Source: Bacteroidota bacterium (GTDB lineage: Bacteria; Bacteroidota; Bacteroidia; Bacteroidales; FEN-979). From it: a stretch of DNA of 64,000 nucleotides. Below, in pieces: positions 51,984 to 62,131 of the stretch; position 1 is the first letter of the stretch; every line of letters begins with the position of its first letter. The stretch covers positions 1 through 64,000 of the forward strand of contig JAPLDH010000021.1 of the NCBI GenBank assembly GCA_026391355.1, written 5' to 3'. Below the pieces are notes generated by a model, which saw nothing but the letters and a program-made list of their open reading frames with translations, made no database searches and was not told the DNA's origin. A program made the translations under genes and the position numbers.

Positions 51984-52457
51984 TTATTCCATGCCTGTAA
52001 TCCTGTTGATATATTCGGAGTAATCCACAATTTTCGGTTCATATTTCTCTTTCAGCAGATGCGATGAGATCAGAAAGTCGGCGGTTGACCGGTTACAGGC
52101 AGTCGGAATGTTATAAACGACAGTGATCCTCAACAAGGCTTTCACATCAACATCATGCGGTTGTGGCTGCATAGGATCCCAGAAAAAGATCAGGAGATCA
52201 ATTTTGCCATCGGCGATCAATGCCCCGAGTTGCTGGTCACCTCCCAAAGGCCCTGATTTAAGAAGAATGATCTCCTTGTCGATCATCTCTGTTGCTTCAA
52301 GTTTTGCAAACAACGTCTCATTCACCAGCTTCCCGGTTGTACCGGTACAAATGATCTGGTGGCCCAGTAAGGTCTTGTAATTGAACTCCACCCACTCAAC
52401 AAGATCCTTCTTGCGGTTATCGTGGGCAACAAGGGCAATATTCTTTGATTTTTCCAT
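51984..52457 (-). CDS. mgsA: Methylglyoxal synthase
   Basis: A 157-residue enzyme converting dihydroxyacetone phosphate to methylglyoxal and phosphate. Motifs: ALVAHDNRKKDLVEW, CTGTTGKLV for phosphate binding, KSGPLGGDQQLGALIADGKI with the catalytic Asp, FFWDPMQPQPHDVDVKALLR with the second Asp and His, and IPTACNRSTADFLI. Full length. Last in a minus-strand run of upp, ABC permease, helicase, mgsA; 9 bp from the helicase gene. Confidence 0.96.
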   Translation of the reverse strand: MEKSKNIALVAHDNRKKDLVEWVEFNYKTLLGHQIICTGTTGKLVNETLFAKLEATEMIDKEIILLKSGPLGGDQQLGALIADGKIDLLIFFWDPMQPQPHDVDVKALLRITVVYNIPTACNRSTADFLISSHLLKEKYEPKIVDYSEYINRITGME

Positions 52458-52466
52458 AGTACCTAC

Positions 52467-53897
52467 TTAAAAAAAGAATTTATCTTCAAAATTTACCAGG
52501 TAAAGTTTTGTTGTAGCCCGTGTTACTGCCGTGTAAAGCCAACGCAGAAACTCCACATTCATCATTTTATCATTGAGATACCCCTGGTCAATAAAAACCG
52601 TATTCCATTGCCCTCCCTGTGTTTTATGGCAGGTCAGGGCATAGGCGAACTTTACCTGTAGGGCATTGAAATAAGGATTCTTCTTCACGTGTTCGATACG
52701 GGTTCGTTTTGATTTGAAGTCCGCATAATCTTCCATAACGGTCTGGAACAAACGGTTATTTTCGACAGGAGGGAGTGCCGGGGACTCGGCGGTCAGTGTG
52801 TCGAGCAGGATCTTGACATCCAGCTCTTTTTCGTCAGGGTAATCGAGGAAACGGATCGTGACATCTGCAAACCTAAAACCATACATCTCCTCAAACCTCC
52901 TGATCCGCATCAGTTCAACGATGTCGCCGTTTGCAATAAAGCCTGCCGGTGATCCCTCCGGTAACCAGAAATAGTTATTCTTCACCACCATCATGTAATC
53001 CCCGGCATTGATCTCCCCTTCAAAATAGAGGATCCTTCGACGAATCTCGCGGTTATAGATGTTGGCCCGTTTGTTTGAACGGCATATCACGGCATTGTTG
53101 TCTTTATTTGCTCCCGAATAAGCCGTATTCAGCGCCTCTTCAAGCTCAGTACCGCGAAGCCGCTCAATGTCCCCGAACGATTTCAGGGAGAATATGGGCA
53201 ATCTCAATTCCTGCTTTTTGATCTCATTGCGGATCGAGGTGGCATTTACCAGAATGCCGGAGGATTGTGCCTGCCTCACTACCTCAGTAAGTTCAAAGCA
53301 TTCCACATCAAGATGGTATGACTTTGTCAAAAACTCAATGTCGAGCGCCGGGCTGTAATCAAGTCCTACCGGTGGTAACTGTGCGGTATCCCCGATAAAC
53401 AACACTTTATTGTTCTCGCCCCCGTATACGTAAGTGAACAGGTCATCCAGGATATTTCTCCCGGTAAACAGGTTACTGTCATTCATCGTTGAATTCTGGA
53501 TCATGGAAGCTTCGTCCACGATGAAGAGTGTGTTTTTGTGAAGGTTTTGCTGGAGTTTCAGTGCAATATTGCCCTCTTTGGTGGTGCGTGCAAAGAAAAT
53601 TTTGCGGTGGATGGTGTTGGCAGGTTTCTTCGCATAACTCGAAAGTACTTTGGCTGCACGCCCTGTAGGAGCAAGTAAAACAGATCGTTTCGACAGGATC
53701 GGCAATACATTCACCAAGGCGCTGACAATTGTGGTTTTTCCGGTTCCTGCATACCCTTTTAAGACGAAGAGCCCGTTGGTCTTCTCCCAGGTACCGGTAA
53801 GGAATCCGGCCAACCTGTCAATCAGGTCATGTTGTCCTGGAGTCGGTTCATAGGGAAACTCCTTCAGGAGCATTGAAGTTACTGCTTCCCTTTTCAT
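52467..53897 (-). CDS. Dda/RecD-like superfamily 1 helicase
   Basis: A 476-residue ATPase: GYAGTGKTTIVSALV (Walker A), LLAPTGRAAKVL, FIVDEASMI (Walker B), FIGDTAQLPPVG, an arginine-finger region (VICRSNKRAN), an SH3-like insert, and the UvrD_C_2 motif FAYALTCHKTQGGQW with LYTAVTRATTKLYLV. The single compact helicase without RecB/RecC partners is of the Dda/RecD2-like kind common in Bacteroidota, with a role in replication or repair. 9 bp separate it from the ABC permease gene. Confidence 0.88.
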   Translation of the reverse strand: MKREAVTSMLLKEFPYEPTPGQHDLIDRLAGFLTGTWEKTNGLFVLKGYAGTGKTTIVSALVNVLPILSKRSVLLAPTGRAAKVLSSYAKKPANTIHRKIFFARTTKEGNIALKLQQNLHKNTLFIVDEASMIQNSTMNDSNLFTGRNILDDLFTYVYGGENNKVLFIGDTAQLPPVGLDYSPALDIEFLTKSYHLDVECFELTEVVRQAQSSGILVNATSIRNEIKKQELRLPIFSLKSFGDIERLRGTELEEALNTAYSGANKDNNAVICRSNKRANIYNREIRRRILYFEGEINAGDYMMVVKNNYFWLPEGSPAGFIANGDIVELMRIRRFEEMYGFRFADVTIRFLDYPDEKELDVKILLDTLTAESPALPPVENNRLFQTVMEDYADFKSKRTRIEHVKKNPYFNALQVKFAYALTCHKTQGGQWNTVFIDQGYLNDKMMNVEFLRWLYTAVTRATTKLYLVNFEDKFFF

Positions 53898-53906
53898 GGT
53901 TGGTGA

Positions 53907-55151
53907 TTATTCGTATCTCAGGGATTCTATCGGGTCAAGATTAGCCGCTTTTTGTGCCGGGAAGAATCCCGATATCAATGCAACAGCAAAACAAAGGAGT
54001 ACCCCTGTCAGGATCCATAACCAGGGAATGATAAAGGCAGTACCAAAGATCAACGACAGAATATTTCCAATGAAAATACCGAGGATGATGCCAAGCAAAC
54101 CGCCTAACTGGCCGATCACAATGGATTCAACCAGGAACTGGTTACGGATGACCCGTTTGGTAGCGCCCATTGCTTTCCGTATACCGATCTCCCTCGTTCG
54201 TTCAGTAACTGAAACCAGCATGATGTTCATCAGCCCGATAGCAGCGCCGGCAAGAGTAATCAAACCAATGATGGTGGCTGCGATGGTCACGAATTTTATA
54301 TTTTCGATCAGCATCTTTGCAATATTGTCGCTTTTGGTGATCTCAAATGTATCTTCTGAACCCACAGCGTCACCCCGGATGGTACGCAATATGCCGGTGG
54401 CTTCACCAATTGCGGCATCCATCAATTCCTGCCGGTCGGTCATGATGTTGATGGAAAACGACCTGTTTGGTCTGGAGAAATAGATTCTGCAATTATTTAA
54501 TGTAATATAACACCCCCTGTCACCGCTAAAACCCATACTGGCACCTTTTTCCTTCAGAACGCCCACCACCCGGTACTTTCCGGGACCGATCGAGATGATT
54601 TTTCCCAACGGATCTTCCTTGTTTTTGAAGATATCCTTGGCCACCTCCGAGCCAATTATACACGAAGCCGTACCATAATGAACTTCGTCGGGAGTGAAAA
54701 CCCTACCCTCGGCAAGTTCATCACCCGAGGTAGCAATATAGTTCTCGTCAGTCCCCAGTACCCTCACATTCGGATTGGTTTTGTTGGATTCATATTTTAC
54801 AGTGGCTATTCCCGTTGCACCCGTAAAGATCGCCACCGTGGCAGGAAAAATGAATTTTGCCTTAAAATCAAGGGACTGCTGATAGTCGATTGGCTGATAT
54901 ATCTTGTCTTTACTGTGCTGGTCTCCCATATGGATCTGCAGCGACCGGTTACGAATGGTAAATGTATTAGAACCCATCATGGTAAAATTCTTTGTCAGGA
55001 AGTATTTGATGGAATCGGTGGCTGTCAGGATTCCCACAAGGGCCATGATCCCGAAAGCAATGATGAGTATGGTAAGGATCGTGCGAAGGAGATGCGACCG
55101 GATCGATGTAAGTGAAACCCGGATATTCTCTAGAACGAGGGTATTTTTCAT
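53907..55151 (-). CDS. MacB-type ABC transporter permease (FtsX fold)
   Basis: A 414-residue protein with one N-terminal helix ([20 protein letters not shown]), a periplasmic MacB-like domain (residues about 50-260) and three C-terminal helices typical of FtsX permeases, with the signature [19 protein letters not shown]. No ATPase is adjacent, so the partner must be elsewhere. These transporters couple cytoplasmic ATP use to periplasmic movement, often for lipoprotein or drug export. It lies 15 bp after upp. Confidence 0.88.
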   Translation of the reverse strand: MKNTLVLENIRVSLTSIRSHLLRTILTILIIAFGIMALVGILTATDSIKYFLTKNFTMMGSNTFTIRNRSLQIHMGDQHSKDKIYQPIDYQQSLDFKAKFIFPATVAIFTGATGIATVKYESNKTNPNVRVLGTDENYIATSGDELAEGRVFTPDEVHYGTASCIIGSEVAKDIFKNKEDPLGKIISIGPGKYRVVGVLKEKGASMGFSGDRGCYITLNNCRIYFSRPNRSFSINIMTDRQELMDAAIGEATGILRTIRGDAVGSEDTFEITKSDNIAKMLIENIKFVTIAATIIGLITLAGAAIGLMNIMLVSVTERTREIGIRKAMGATKRVIRNQFLVESIVIGQLGGLLGIILGIFIGNILSLIFGTAFIIPWLWILTGVLLCFAVALISGFFPAQKAANLDPIESLRYE

Positions 55152-55166
55152 GTAAGGGGAAATTTA

Positions 55167-55817
55167 TCAGATTTTTTTACCATAAGCCAGATCGCCCGCA
55201 TCACCAAGGCCAGGAACTATGAATGCCTGAGCCGTCAGTTCATCATCAACCCCACCAAGCCAGATCGTTGTTTCATCATTCGGAAGATACTTTTTCAGAT
55301 TGTGGAGACCCTCCATGCTGGCAACAATGGATACGATGTGAGTATGCAATGGCTTACCCTTGGCTATCAATTCCTTGTAAGCCATCACCATGGATGAGCC
55401 GGTGGCTATCATCACATCACACAGGATAATAATCTTGCCTTCCACCTCAGGCATGGAGGCGTAACCGATATTCATGCTGAAAGACCTGTCCTTATGCGTC
55501 TTCCTGTATGCAGAAATAAATGCATTTTCCGATTTATCGAAAAAATTAAGAAATCCCTGGTGAAATGGAAGACCTGCCCTCAGGATAGTGGCCAATACCG
55601 GATATTGGACCAGCACCGGTACATTCGCAATTCCCAGTGTCGTTGAAACCTCTTTGGTTTCGTAAGGTAGTTTCTTACTTATTTCATAAGCAAAGATCTC
55701 CCCTATCCTTACCATATTGTACCTGAATCGAAGGGGATCTCCTTGAACCTCAACATCCCTTATCTCCGACATAAACTGATTCAAAACGGAATCCGAGTTA
55801 TTCAGAATATATACCAT
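55167..55817 (-). CDS. upp: Uracil phosphoribosyltransferase
   Basis: A 216-residue enzyme that makes UMP from uracil and PRPP. The PRPP loop is DVMIATGSSMVMAY, the uracil site is in the C-terminal FIVPGLGDAGDLAYG, and ATILRAGLPFHQGFL and SAYRKTH are also conserved. Start at the first ATG; 15 bp to the ABC permease. Salvage role in the cytoplasm. Confidence 0.95.
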   Translation of the reverse strand: MVYILNNSDSVLNQFMSEIRDVEVQGDPLRFRYNMVRIGEIFAYEISKKLPYETKEVSTTLGIANVPVLVQYPVLATILRAGLPFHQGFLNFFDKSENAFISAYRKTHKDRSFSMNIGYASMPEVEGKIIILCDVMIATGSSMVMAYKELIAKGKPLHTHIVSIVASMEGLHNLKKYLPNDETTIWLGGVDDELTAQAFIVPGLGDAGDLAYGKKI

Positions 55818-55937
55818 ATCCCTGTCTGCTTTGATTTGTTACAAACCTACGTGATTTTTCTGACATCCGCAATACACGGTAGAAATTTTCCTTTCATATT
55901 CTTCCCCTGGATTACTTTGATCACCTTCTCCGTGATT

Positions 55938-56885
55938 TTATCTTTTGTGGTTTTCTTTTTTCAGCTTACGCAACAGATCGATCCATCCCGGAAGACGATT
56001 GATGGTTACCTGGGAATAATGCATCTCTTTTGCACCGAATCCCTTATAGAAACGGGAAACATTATTATCATTGGATCCCTCAAAATCAAGGATCAATGCT
56101 TGTCCTGCATTTTCCCTGATAAAATTATCCACCAGAAGGAACATGGCTCCGGTATCCCTTGCAGACTGATTTGAGGCGGCAAGTTGAAAGATTACCCGCT
56201 CTTTCTCCCTGAGAAAAAAAGAACCCGCACAAAAAGTCCCGTTGGGAAGAAAAACCCCGGTGATTGCACTAAAAGTATTCTTCAGGCAATACTCAATCAG
56301 GTTCCTAAGTATATGATAATGTCTGTATTGCAAAAGGAGTTCATGCTTCCCGTAATTCTCTCTGAATAAAGATATCAACTCGTCAGGTTCCACTTTTCTT
56401 TTGAGCACGAGATCCTCCTTATGGGCTTTTTTCAGGTTCCTCCTGGTGTTCTGGTCATAATCTGCATAGAGATTTTCATAAGTATTGATCATGTCCAGTT
56501 CATGGTTGATCCGGTAAGAACAATGATAACGGGAAGGATCTACCTTATTAAGGGTATTCAGGTGGATCTGGATAAACCGGAATTTCGGGGGAATGGCCTG
56601 GAGAAAACTGTCTACAAGGGCTTCGGTAAGATGGTTCCTTGAAAACAAACCGAGTTGCTGGGTAAAATAGGGTTGATAGAGATACCTGATCCCGAATCTG
56701 CGGTTATGGGTTAATGGGAAAACACTTTCATAATCATTTTCTATGAGTGCATCCCATCCGGGGGAAACAATATCGAGAAACCAGGAATTGGCATATACCA
56801 ATCCGTTAACTGACAGGTTGATGCTGTCGTCCCATTTCTTCAAATCAATTTCATGATGTGGAATATACTTGATCATACCTGTCAT
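55938..56885 (-). CDS. FemAB-like GNAT acyltransferase
   Basis: A 315-residue protein with the split-GNAT layout of FemAB/BioF2-like proteins: N-terminal half with YANSWFLDIVSPGWDALI and FPLTHNRRFGIRYLYQPYF, a NTRRNLKKA helix, and C-terminal half with FCAGSFFLREKERVIFQLAA, ARDTGAMFLLVDNFIRENA and LDFEGSNDNNVSRFYKGFGA, which is the acyl-acceptor segment with the typical DFEGS start. Relatives move amino acids from tRNA or acyl groups onto envelope molecules. It sits 21 bp after the deacetylase-like gene, a pairing I recognise from other Bacteroidota. Substrate unknown. Confidence 0.78.
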   Translation of the reverse strand: MTGMIKYIPHHEIDLKKWDDSINLSVNGLVYANSWFLDIVSPGWDALIENDYESVFPLTHNRRFGIRYLYQPYFTQQLGLFSRNHLTEALVDSFLQAIPPKFRFIQIHLNTLNKVDPSRYHCSYRINHELDMINTYENLYADYDQNTRRNLKKAHKEDLVLKRKVEPDELISLFRENYGKHELLLQYRHYHILRNLIEYCLKNTFSAITGVFLPNGTFCAGSFFLREKERVIFQLAASNQSARDTGAMFLLVDNFIRENAGQALILDFEGSNDNNVSRFYKGFGAKEMHYSQVTINRLPGWIDLLRKLKKENHKR

Positions 56886-56906
56886 GGGGTGCCATCTCCC
56901 CTTCTG

Positions 56907-58211
56907 TTATTTAGCTGATTCCAGCATTTCTTCATACACCCTTCGCCATCCATACCATCTTTCCCTGTCAGACAAACTTTCATTGTGCCAGATGCTGATA
57001 AACTCGCCATTCACCTGTTTTACCTCTGCGATGATCTTCCGGATCCTTTCCAGCGCTTTGGACTGATTGTCGTGGTAATGGTCCCGCAAGGTAATATCCA
57101 TGATAGATACCGGGTGTATCCGCAGAGAAGTTACATCATTTTTAACCAGGTCATAAAAATAGAACGGACTTGCAATACCTGCCCTGAAACCGCTGGTTAG
57201 GGTAAAGCCCATGGAAAAGTCGTCAGTAATGCCGAGATCCTCAAGATCCCTGTATGTTTTGGGAAAGGAAAACTTAAGAAAATGCTGCCTGCTTAAAGTG
57301 ATGCTGTGATGCACTGTTTTTTCAAGCCGGGTCAATTCGGTATTGAGCTTGGAAAAATGTTTGTTTGAAGAAAGAGATGGATGAATCCCAATAATTGAAT
57401 TGTTATCGATTTGCATGAGCAGTGTCCTGAATTTCGTTTCACGGATATTAACATTATTGTCATTCCCCCCATAGTCGGCAACAAGGATGAAATACAACGC
57501 TGTCAGGCCATTCTTCTTGTGTACTACGTCAAGGTATGCATAATTGTCATAGGGATCCTGCTTCCTTCCAAGTAACACGGCTGTCCTTAAAACAAGGTCA
57601 CTCCAGTCAAACCGACCTAACGATCTTGCATAGGCCCCTGTGGTCCTGAAAAAACTCCTGCATTTGTATGCATAGGCATGATCAATATCGATGGTCGGGA
57701 GAAAGCGGTATGCAGGGAGATTAAACCGGATATCAGGGTATCGCTCCTGGATGATCCTCATCAACCGAAGGGCCCAATGATTAACAACCGGAGTGTGAAG
57801 AAACCCAGCATTGGAAGCTATGCTGTCCTTGACCCTGAACCGGCCGTAACGGTCAGCCCTGAAGGGCAGGTATTCCTCGTACCGGGTAACCAGGTAAAAA
57901 GCAGCAGCAAGTGGATCGAACGGAAGGACAGATGTTTTGTCAGGCTGATAAAAGATCACCGGTGATCCTTCAAACTCCTTAGGCTCAATATTCTGAGGCC
58001 TGATCATAGTTTCTGACAAAATCCCGGCAGCATGCAGAAAGAGCCCTTCCCCTGTATCCTTCAAAGAATAATTCAATTTTGCACCGGTGTATGCGATGAA
58101 TTCACCCTCATTGTCAGTCAGTTTATATTCTACGCCCAGTAATTCAGCAAAAATAAGATTGAAAGTGTATTCCACCCTGCTCGTTAGCGCAGGTATATAG
58201 ACTAAAATCAT
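56907..58211 (-). CDS. Polysaccharide deacetylase-like protein
   Basis: From the ATG at 58211 (MILVYIPALTSRVEYTFNLI), 434 residues. The first 130 form a conserved N-terminal domain of unknown role (LTDNEGEFIAYTGAKLNYS; LPFDPLAAAFYLVTRYEEYL). Then a NodB-like barrel: FLPTIDIDHAYAYK with the metal-binding Asp pair, IGIHPSLSSNKH with a metal His, SRQHFLKFSFPKTYRDLEDL with the arginine motif, and ISIWHNESL with the closing His. The DIDHA start with His rather than DDG is characteristic of the Bacteroidota branch. It may deacetylate an envelope glycan. First gene of a two-gene unit, head-to-head with dnaX. Confidence 0.75.
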   Translation of the reverse strand: MILVYIPALTSRVEYTFNLIFAELLGVEYKLTDNEGEFIAYTGAKLNYSLKDTGEGLFLHAAGILSETMIRPQNIEPKEFEGSPVIFYQPDKTSVLPFDPLAAAFYLVTRYEEYLPFRADRYGRFRVKDSIASNAGFLHTPVVNHWALRLMRIIQERYPDIRFNLPAYRFLPTIDIDHAYAYKCRSFFRTTGAYARSLGRFDWSDLVLRTAVLLGRKQDPYDNYAYLDVVHKKNGLTALYFILVADYGGNDNNVNIRETKFRTLLMQIDNNSIIGIHPSLSSNKHFSKLNTELTRLEKTVHHSITLSRQHFLKFSFPKTYRDLEDLGITDDFSMGFTLTSGFRAGIASPFYFYDLVKNDVTSLRIHPVSIMDITLRDHYHDNQSKALERIRKIIAEVKQVNGEFISIWHNESLSDRERWYGWRRVYEEMLESAK

Positions 58212-58296
58212 ATCCCCTCCATTTCCATATATCGCAGCCAAATTACATAAAATAAACATATACCGGTGTTCAACTTTCATTCATCAAAAAATTTAG

Positions 58297-58304
58297 TACC
58301 TTTG
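58297..58304 (+). promoter_or_regulatory. Candidate -7 box for dnaX
   Basis: TACCTTTG matches TAnnTTTG, 33 bp before the dnaX ATG. A weak -33 candidate, TTTC at 58275, is 18 bp upstream. Confidence 0.5.
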
Positions 58305-58337
58305 AAACAGAAAAAACACTCCAAACACATTGTTTTT

Positions 58338-60041
58338 ATGGAGAATTTCATCGTCTCAGCAAGAAAATACCGGCCTCAGACTTTTGATACTGTTGTTGGA
58401 CAAAAATCGATTACAAACACTCTGAAGAACGCAATCCGGAACAATCAGCTTGCCCAGGCTTTTCTTTTCTGCGGACCCCGTGGCATTGGAAAAACGACCT
58501 GCGCCCGGATCCTTGCCAAAACAATCAATTGTGAGAATCTTTCCCCGAATATTGAAGCCTGCGATAAGTGCCCCTCCTGCGTTTCCTTTAATGAAAATGC
58601 CTCTTTTAATATATATGAATTGGATGGCGCTTCCAATAATTCCGTCGATGAGATCAGGAACCTTGTTGATAAAGTGCGGATCCCTCCACAGATGGGGAAA
58701 TATAAAGTCTATATCATCGATGAAGTTCATATGCTTTCGGCTTCCGCTTTCAATGCTTTTCTAAAAACACTGGAAGAGCCGCCGGCTTATGCCAAATTCA
58801 TCCTCGCAACCACCGAAAAGCACAAGATCATCCCTACCATCCTGTCAAGATGCCAGATCTTTGATTTCAAAAGAATTACAGCAGATGATATTGTCACCCA
58901 CCTGAAATTTGTTGCTGATAAAGAAGGAATTGATGCCGAGGAGCATGCTTTGCACATCATTGCCCAAAAAGCAGATGGAGCCATGCGGGATGCCCTGTCG
59001 ATTTTTGACCAGCTCGTCAGTTTTGCCGGTAATAAACTTACTTACAATACTGTACTTGAAAATCTAAACGTTCTCGATTACGAGTTTTATTTTCAGATTA
59101 CTTCACAGATCCTTGAATGCGATATTTCAAACATCCTGCTTACCATCAATGAAATCCTTGAAAAAGGATTCGACGGTCAGCATTTCCTGATCGGTTTCGG
59201 TCAGCATCTCCGGAATCTGCTGGTTTGCAAGGACCCCATTACAGTAAAGCTTCTGGAAACCGCTCCTTCTATCCGGTCGAGGTATGAGGAACAGGCACGG
59301 CTTTCTCCGGTGGATATTTTGCTTAAGCTGCTGGATATCAATAACCGCTGCGACCTCAATTACAAGATAAGTAATAATAAACGGTTGCACCTTGAACTTG
59401 CACTCATGCAGATGGGCAGTCTCCTGAATCAGCCTGTGGCAGCCCCCATGAAGGACAATGAATCAAAACCGGTACCTGTCAAAACCCCTACTTCACCTGA
59501 AAATAAAATGAATGTACCTCAGAAACCTGCCATTTCCCAATCACAGGAGCATGTTCGACCAAAAGACATGAAATCATTCCCCTCAACGATTTCCATCAAA
59601 GAAACGAAAAAAGAGGAGAATAAACCAGGTGACAATGGGAGTGACGTAGTTGAGGAAACCAGACCCTCTTATCGCCCTGCTGATGACTTTACCCAGACGC
59701 ACCTGGAAACTGCCTGGGATGAATTTGCTGAAATATATCATATGGCAGCGCCCGACCTGTATAATGCCCTGAAAAAACACCCCCCCATCCTGAAGGAAAA
59801 TTTCGCCATTGAATTCTATGTCGAAAACAAACTTCTTGAGGAGAAGCTCAACCAGAAAAGAAACGAACTGTTGTTATCTGTAATGTCAAAGTTGAACAAT
59901 TTCAGTATCACCTTGCAGATCCTGGTCATTGAAACACCAAAAGGTTCAAAACCATATACCGATCGCGAGAAATTCGATCATATGGCAGCAAAAAATCCAA
60001 CCCTGCTCAACCTCAGGGAAGAACTTGATCTCGATGTTTAA
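58338..60041 (+). CDS. dnaX: DNA polymerase III subunit gamma/tau
   Basis: From the ATG at 58338 (MENFIVSARKYRPQTFDTVV), 567 residues; the earlier in-frame starts add no conserved residues. Clamp-loader ATPase motifs: CGPRGIGKTTCARILAK (Walker A), four zinc cysteines between CENL and CPSC, IIDEVHMLSASAFNAFLKTL (Walker B), and LSRCQIFDFKRI (SRC). The C-terminal 200 residues are a less conserved linker plus tau-like end. It loads sliding clamps at the replication fork. No obvious programmed frameshift site was seen, but I did not search exhaustively. Confidence 0.95.
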   Translation: MENFIVSARKYRPQTFDTVVGQKSITNTLKNAIRNNQLAQAFLFCGPRGIGKTTCARILAKTINCENLSPNIEACDKCPSCVSFNENASFNIYELDGASNNSVDEIRNLVDKVRIPPQMGKYKVYIIDEVHMLSASAFNAFLKTLEEPPAYAKFILATTEKHKIIPTILSRCQIFDFKRITADDIVTHLKFVADKEGIDAEEHALHIIAQKADGAMRDALSIFDQLVSFAGNKLTYNTVLENLNVLDYEFYFQITSQILECDISNILLTINEILEKGFDGQHFLIGFGQHLRNLLVCKDPITVKLLETAPSIRSRYEEQARLSPVDILLKLLDINNRCDLNYKISNNKRLHLELALMQMGSLLNQPVAAPMKDNESKPVPVKTPTSPENKMNVPQKPAISQSQEHVRPKDMKSFPSTISIKETKKEENKPGDNGSDVVEETRPSYRPADDFTQTHLETAWDEFAEIYHMAAPDLYNALKKHPPILKENFAIEFYVENKLLEEKLNQKRNELLLSVMSKLNNFSITLQILVIETPKGSKPYTDREKFDHMAAKNPTLLNLREELDLDV

Positions 60042-60132
60042 TTAACAATTATTCATTCCGGGGCTGATTAATAAATACGTTTTTTTTTTTCTTAGTCAAC
60101 CTCCGAAGGAATGATAAAACTATAATCAGTTC

Positions 60133-61056
60133 ATGGGAACCGTCTTTGCAATAGGAGAAACCGTTTTCGACATCATCTTCAGCAAGAGTGTTCCCGTTGC
60201 CGCAAAACCCGGGGGCTCTATGCTGAATACTTCTGTTTCTTTGGGCCGTTCTGGAATCCATGTGGAGCTGATCAGTGAAACCGGTGATGATGAAACCGCC
60301 CGTATCATTTCTGATTTTCTTACAGAAAACGGGGTGTCCACACGCTATATCCAACGTTATAAAAACCTGAAAACAGCCATTGCACTTGCCTTCCTTGACA
60401 AAAATAACAACGCCCATTATTCATTTTACAAACAATTTCCTGCCGAAAGACTGACTTCAGATTTCCCTGATGTGACAGAAAATGATGCAGTACTCTTTGG
60501 CTCGTCCTATGCCATTACAAAGGAGATACGTGACAAGTTAAAGGGTTTTATCAGCCATACCCGACAACAGGGTGCACTGATCCTTTATGACCCGAATTTC
60601 AGAACTCCGCATCTGAATGAACTTGAAATGGTTCGACCATGGATTCTTGAAAATATCTCTATGTCGGATATCGTCAGGGGTTCCGATGAAGATTTTCTTA
60701 ATATTTTTGGGGTGAAGAATTCAACCGAAGCGTTCGGGATCATTAACCGGTTGGGAAAAGGTGTGCTGATCTATACCCGGAACCGCATGGGAGTTGATTT
60801 TGTCAGTGAAACGATGAGGATGGAAGTGACTGTTCCTGAATTGATTCCTGTGAGTACTATCGGAGCCGGCGATGCATTCAATGGGGGGATTCTTTACTCC
60901 CTGATCAGTAAGAAAATTGTGAAAAAAGAGGTGATAAAATTGAGCAGGATGGATTGGAAAGATATTCTGGGATGGGGGATTCGATTCTCAAGTGATGTTT
61001 GTTTAAGTTATGATAATTATATTTCAAAAGATCTGTTAAACAGGATTAATTCATGA
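60133..61056 (+). CDS. PfkB-family sugar kinase (fructokinase-like)
   Basis: A 307-residue ribokinase-fold enzyme. It starts MGTVFAIGETVFDIIF, has AKPGGSMLNTSVSLGRSG as the sugar-binding GG motif, and the C-terminal STIGAGDAFNGGILYSLI with the catalytic Asp and anion hole. Size fits fructokinase or related sugar kinases; the sugar is unknown. It overlaps the next gene by four bases (ATGA), and the following gene overlaps in the same way, so the three are translationally coupled. Confidence 0.9.
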   Translation: MGTVFAIGETVFDIIFSKSVPVAAKPGGSMLNTSVSLGRSGIHVELISETGDDETARIISDFLTENGVSTRYIQRYKNLKTAIALAFLDKNNNAHYSFYKQFPAERLTSDFPDVTENDAVLFGSSYAITKEIRDKLKGFISHTRQQGALILYDPNFRTPHLNELEMVRPWILENISMSDIVRGSDEDFLNIFGVKNSTEAFGIINRLGKGVLIYTRNRMGVDFVSETMRMEVTVPELIPVSTIGAGDAFNGGILYSLISKKIVKKEVIKLSRMDWKDILGWGIRFSSDVCLSYDNYISKDLLNRINS

Positions 61057-61634
61057 TCAGCTGGCTTTCACGGGTTATTCTCAGGTTTTGTGGGTGGCGT
61101 ACAAGCGGTGTGCTGCCTCCGGGAATCAAAAAAGCCATCCTGATTGTGGCTCCGCATACTAGTTACTGGGATTTTGTGATTGGTCGACTCACCTTCTGGG
61201 CTTCAGGGGTCAAGATTAAAGTATTGATAAAGAAGGAAGTCTTTGTGGGTCCTGCCGGCTGGTTCCTGAAAAGAATGGGCAGTCTTCCGGTCGACCGGGG
61301 CAAGAAGAACTTCATGATTGATCAATTGGTTCAGCAATTTGATGAATCAGATTCCCTGATAGTAGTGATCACTCCCGAAGGAACCCGCCGGCTTGTAAAA
61401 CAATGGAAAAAAGGATTTTACCTCATCGCACAGGCAGCCAATGTTCCCATTGCCCTTGCCTATATAGATTATAAGGAAAAAAGTGGTGGTGTCGGTCCGA
61501 TCATTTATCCTACAGGTAATTATGAAAAGGACATGGTTTTCATCCAGGACTTTTACCGCGATAAAACCGGGAAACACCCGGAACTATTTAATCTCTCCAA
61601 GCAGGTTTCAACAAATCAACATATAATTTTATGA
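61053..61634 (+). CDS. 1-acyl-glycerol-3-phosphate acyltransferase-like protein
   Basis: A 193-residue PlsC-family protein: APHTSYWDFVIGRL (the HxxxxD motif), KKEVFVGPAGWFLKRMGSLP, VITPEGTRRL and AYIDYKEKSGGVGPI. The family acylates lysophosphatidic acid or similar acceptors at the membrane. Shorter than full PlsC, like many Bacteroidota members of the 1-AGP acyltransferase group. Overlaps both neighbours by four bases. Confidence 0.87.
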   Translation: MISWLSRVILRFCGWRTSGVLPPGIKKAILIVAPHTSYWDFVIGRLTFWASGVKIKVLIKKEVFVGPAGWFLKRMGSLPVDRGKKNFMIDQLVQQFDESDSLIVVITPEGTRRLVKQWKKGFYLIAQAANVPIALAYIDYKEKSGGVGPIIYPTGNYEKDMVFIQDFYRDKTGKHPELFNLSKQVSTNQHIIL

Positions 61635-62086
61635 AAACATCCAGAAAAACGATTGAATCATTTCTTGAACCGCGAAAGATGGCTATTGCCGGGGTTTCGC
61701 GGGATCCAAAAAAATTCGGAAATGTTGCTTTCACTGGTCTGAAAGAGAAGGGCTTTGATCTCTATCCCATCCACCCTTCTGCTTCCGGGATCAATGGAAC
61801 CATTTGTTACAAAGACATAACTTCCCTTTCACCCGGCATTAAGAACCTCCTGATCCTGACTTCAAGGAGAAATACATTTGGTATCGTCAAAGAAGCCGTC
61901 GATAGCGGAATAACCAGCATCTGGATCCAGCAAATGTCTGAAACGAAAGAAGCCATTGATTATGCAAACTCAAAAGGAGTAAACCTCGTGACAGGTCAGT
62001 GTATTCTGATGTGGACGGACCCTGTGAAGGGATTCCACAAATTCCATAAAAATGTTAAAAAGTTTTTCGGAGCACTTCCGAAATAA
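61631..62086 (+). CDS. CoA-binding domain protein (YccU-like)
   Basis: A 151-residue Rossmann-fold protein of the CoA_binding_2 family: MAIAGVSRDPKKFGNVAFTG at the nucleotide-binding turn, DLYPIHPSASGINGTICYKDI, and NLVTGQCILMWTDPVKGFHKFH, with the closing GQCILMW strongly conserved in this family. Homologues bind CoA or NAD-like ligands; the reaction is unknown. Third of three coupled genes. Confidence 0.87.
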   Translation: MKTSRKTIESFLEPRKMAIAGVSRDPKKFGNVAFTGLKEKGFDLYPIHPSASGINGTICYKDITSLSPGIKNLLILTSRRNTFGIVKEAVDSGITSIWIQQMSETKEAIDYANSKGVNLVTGQCILMWTDPVKGFHKFHKNVKKFFGALPK

Positions 62087-62131
62087 CTGGCGAACTGGCG
62101 AACTGGTGAGTGGTAAATAGGTCATTGGTCA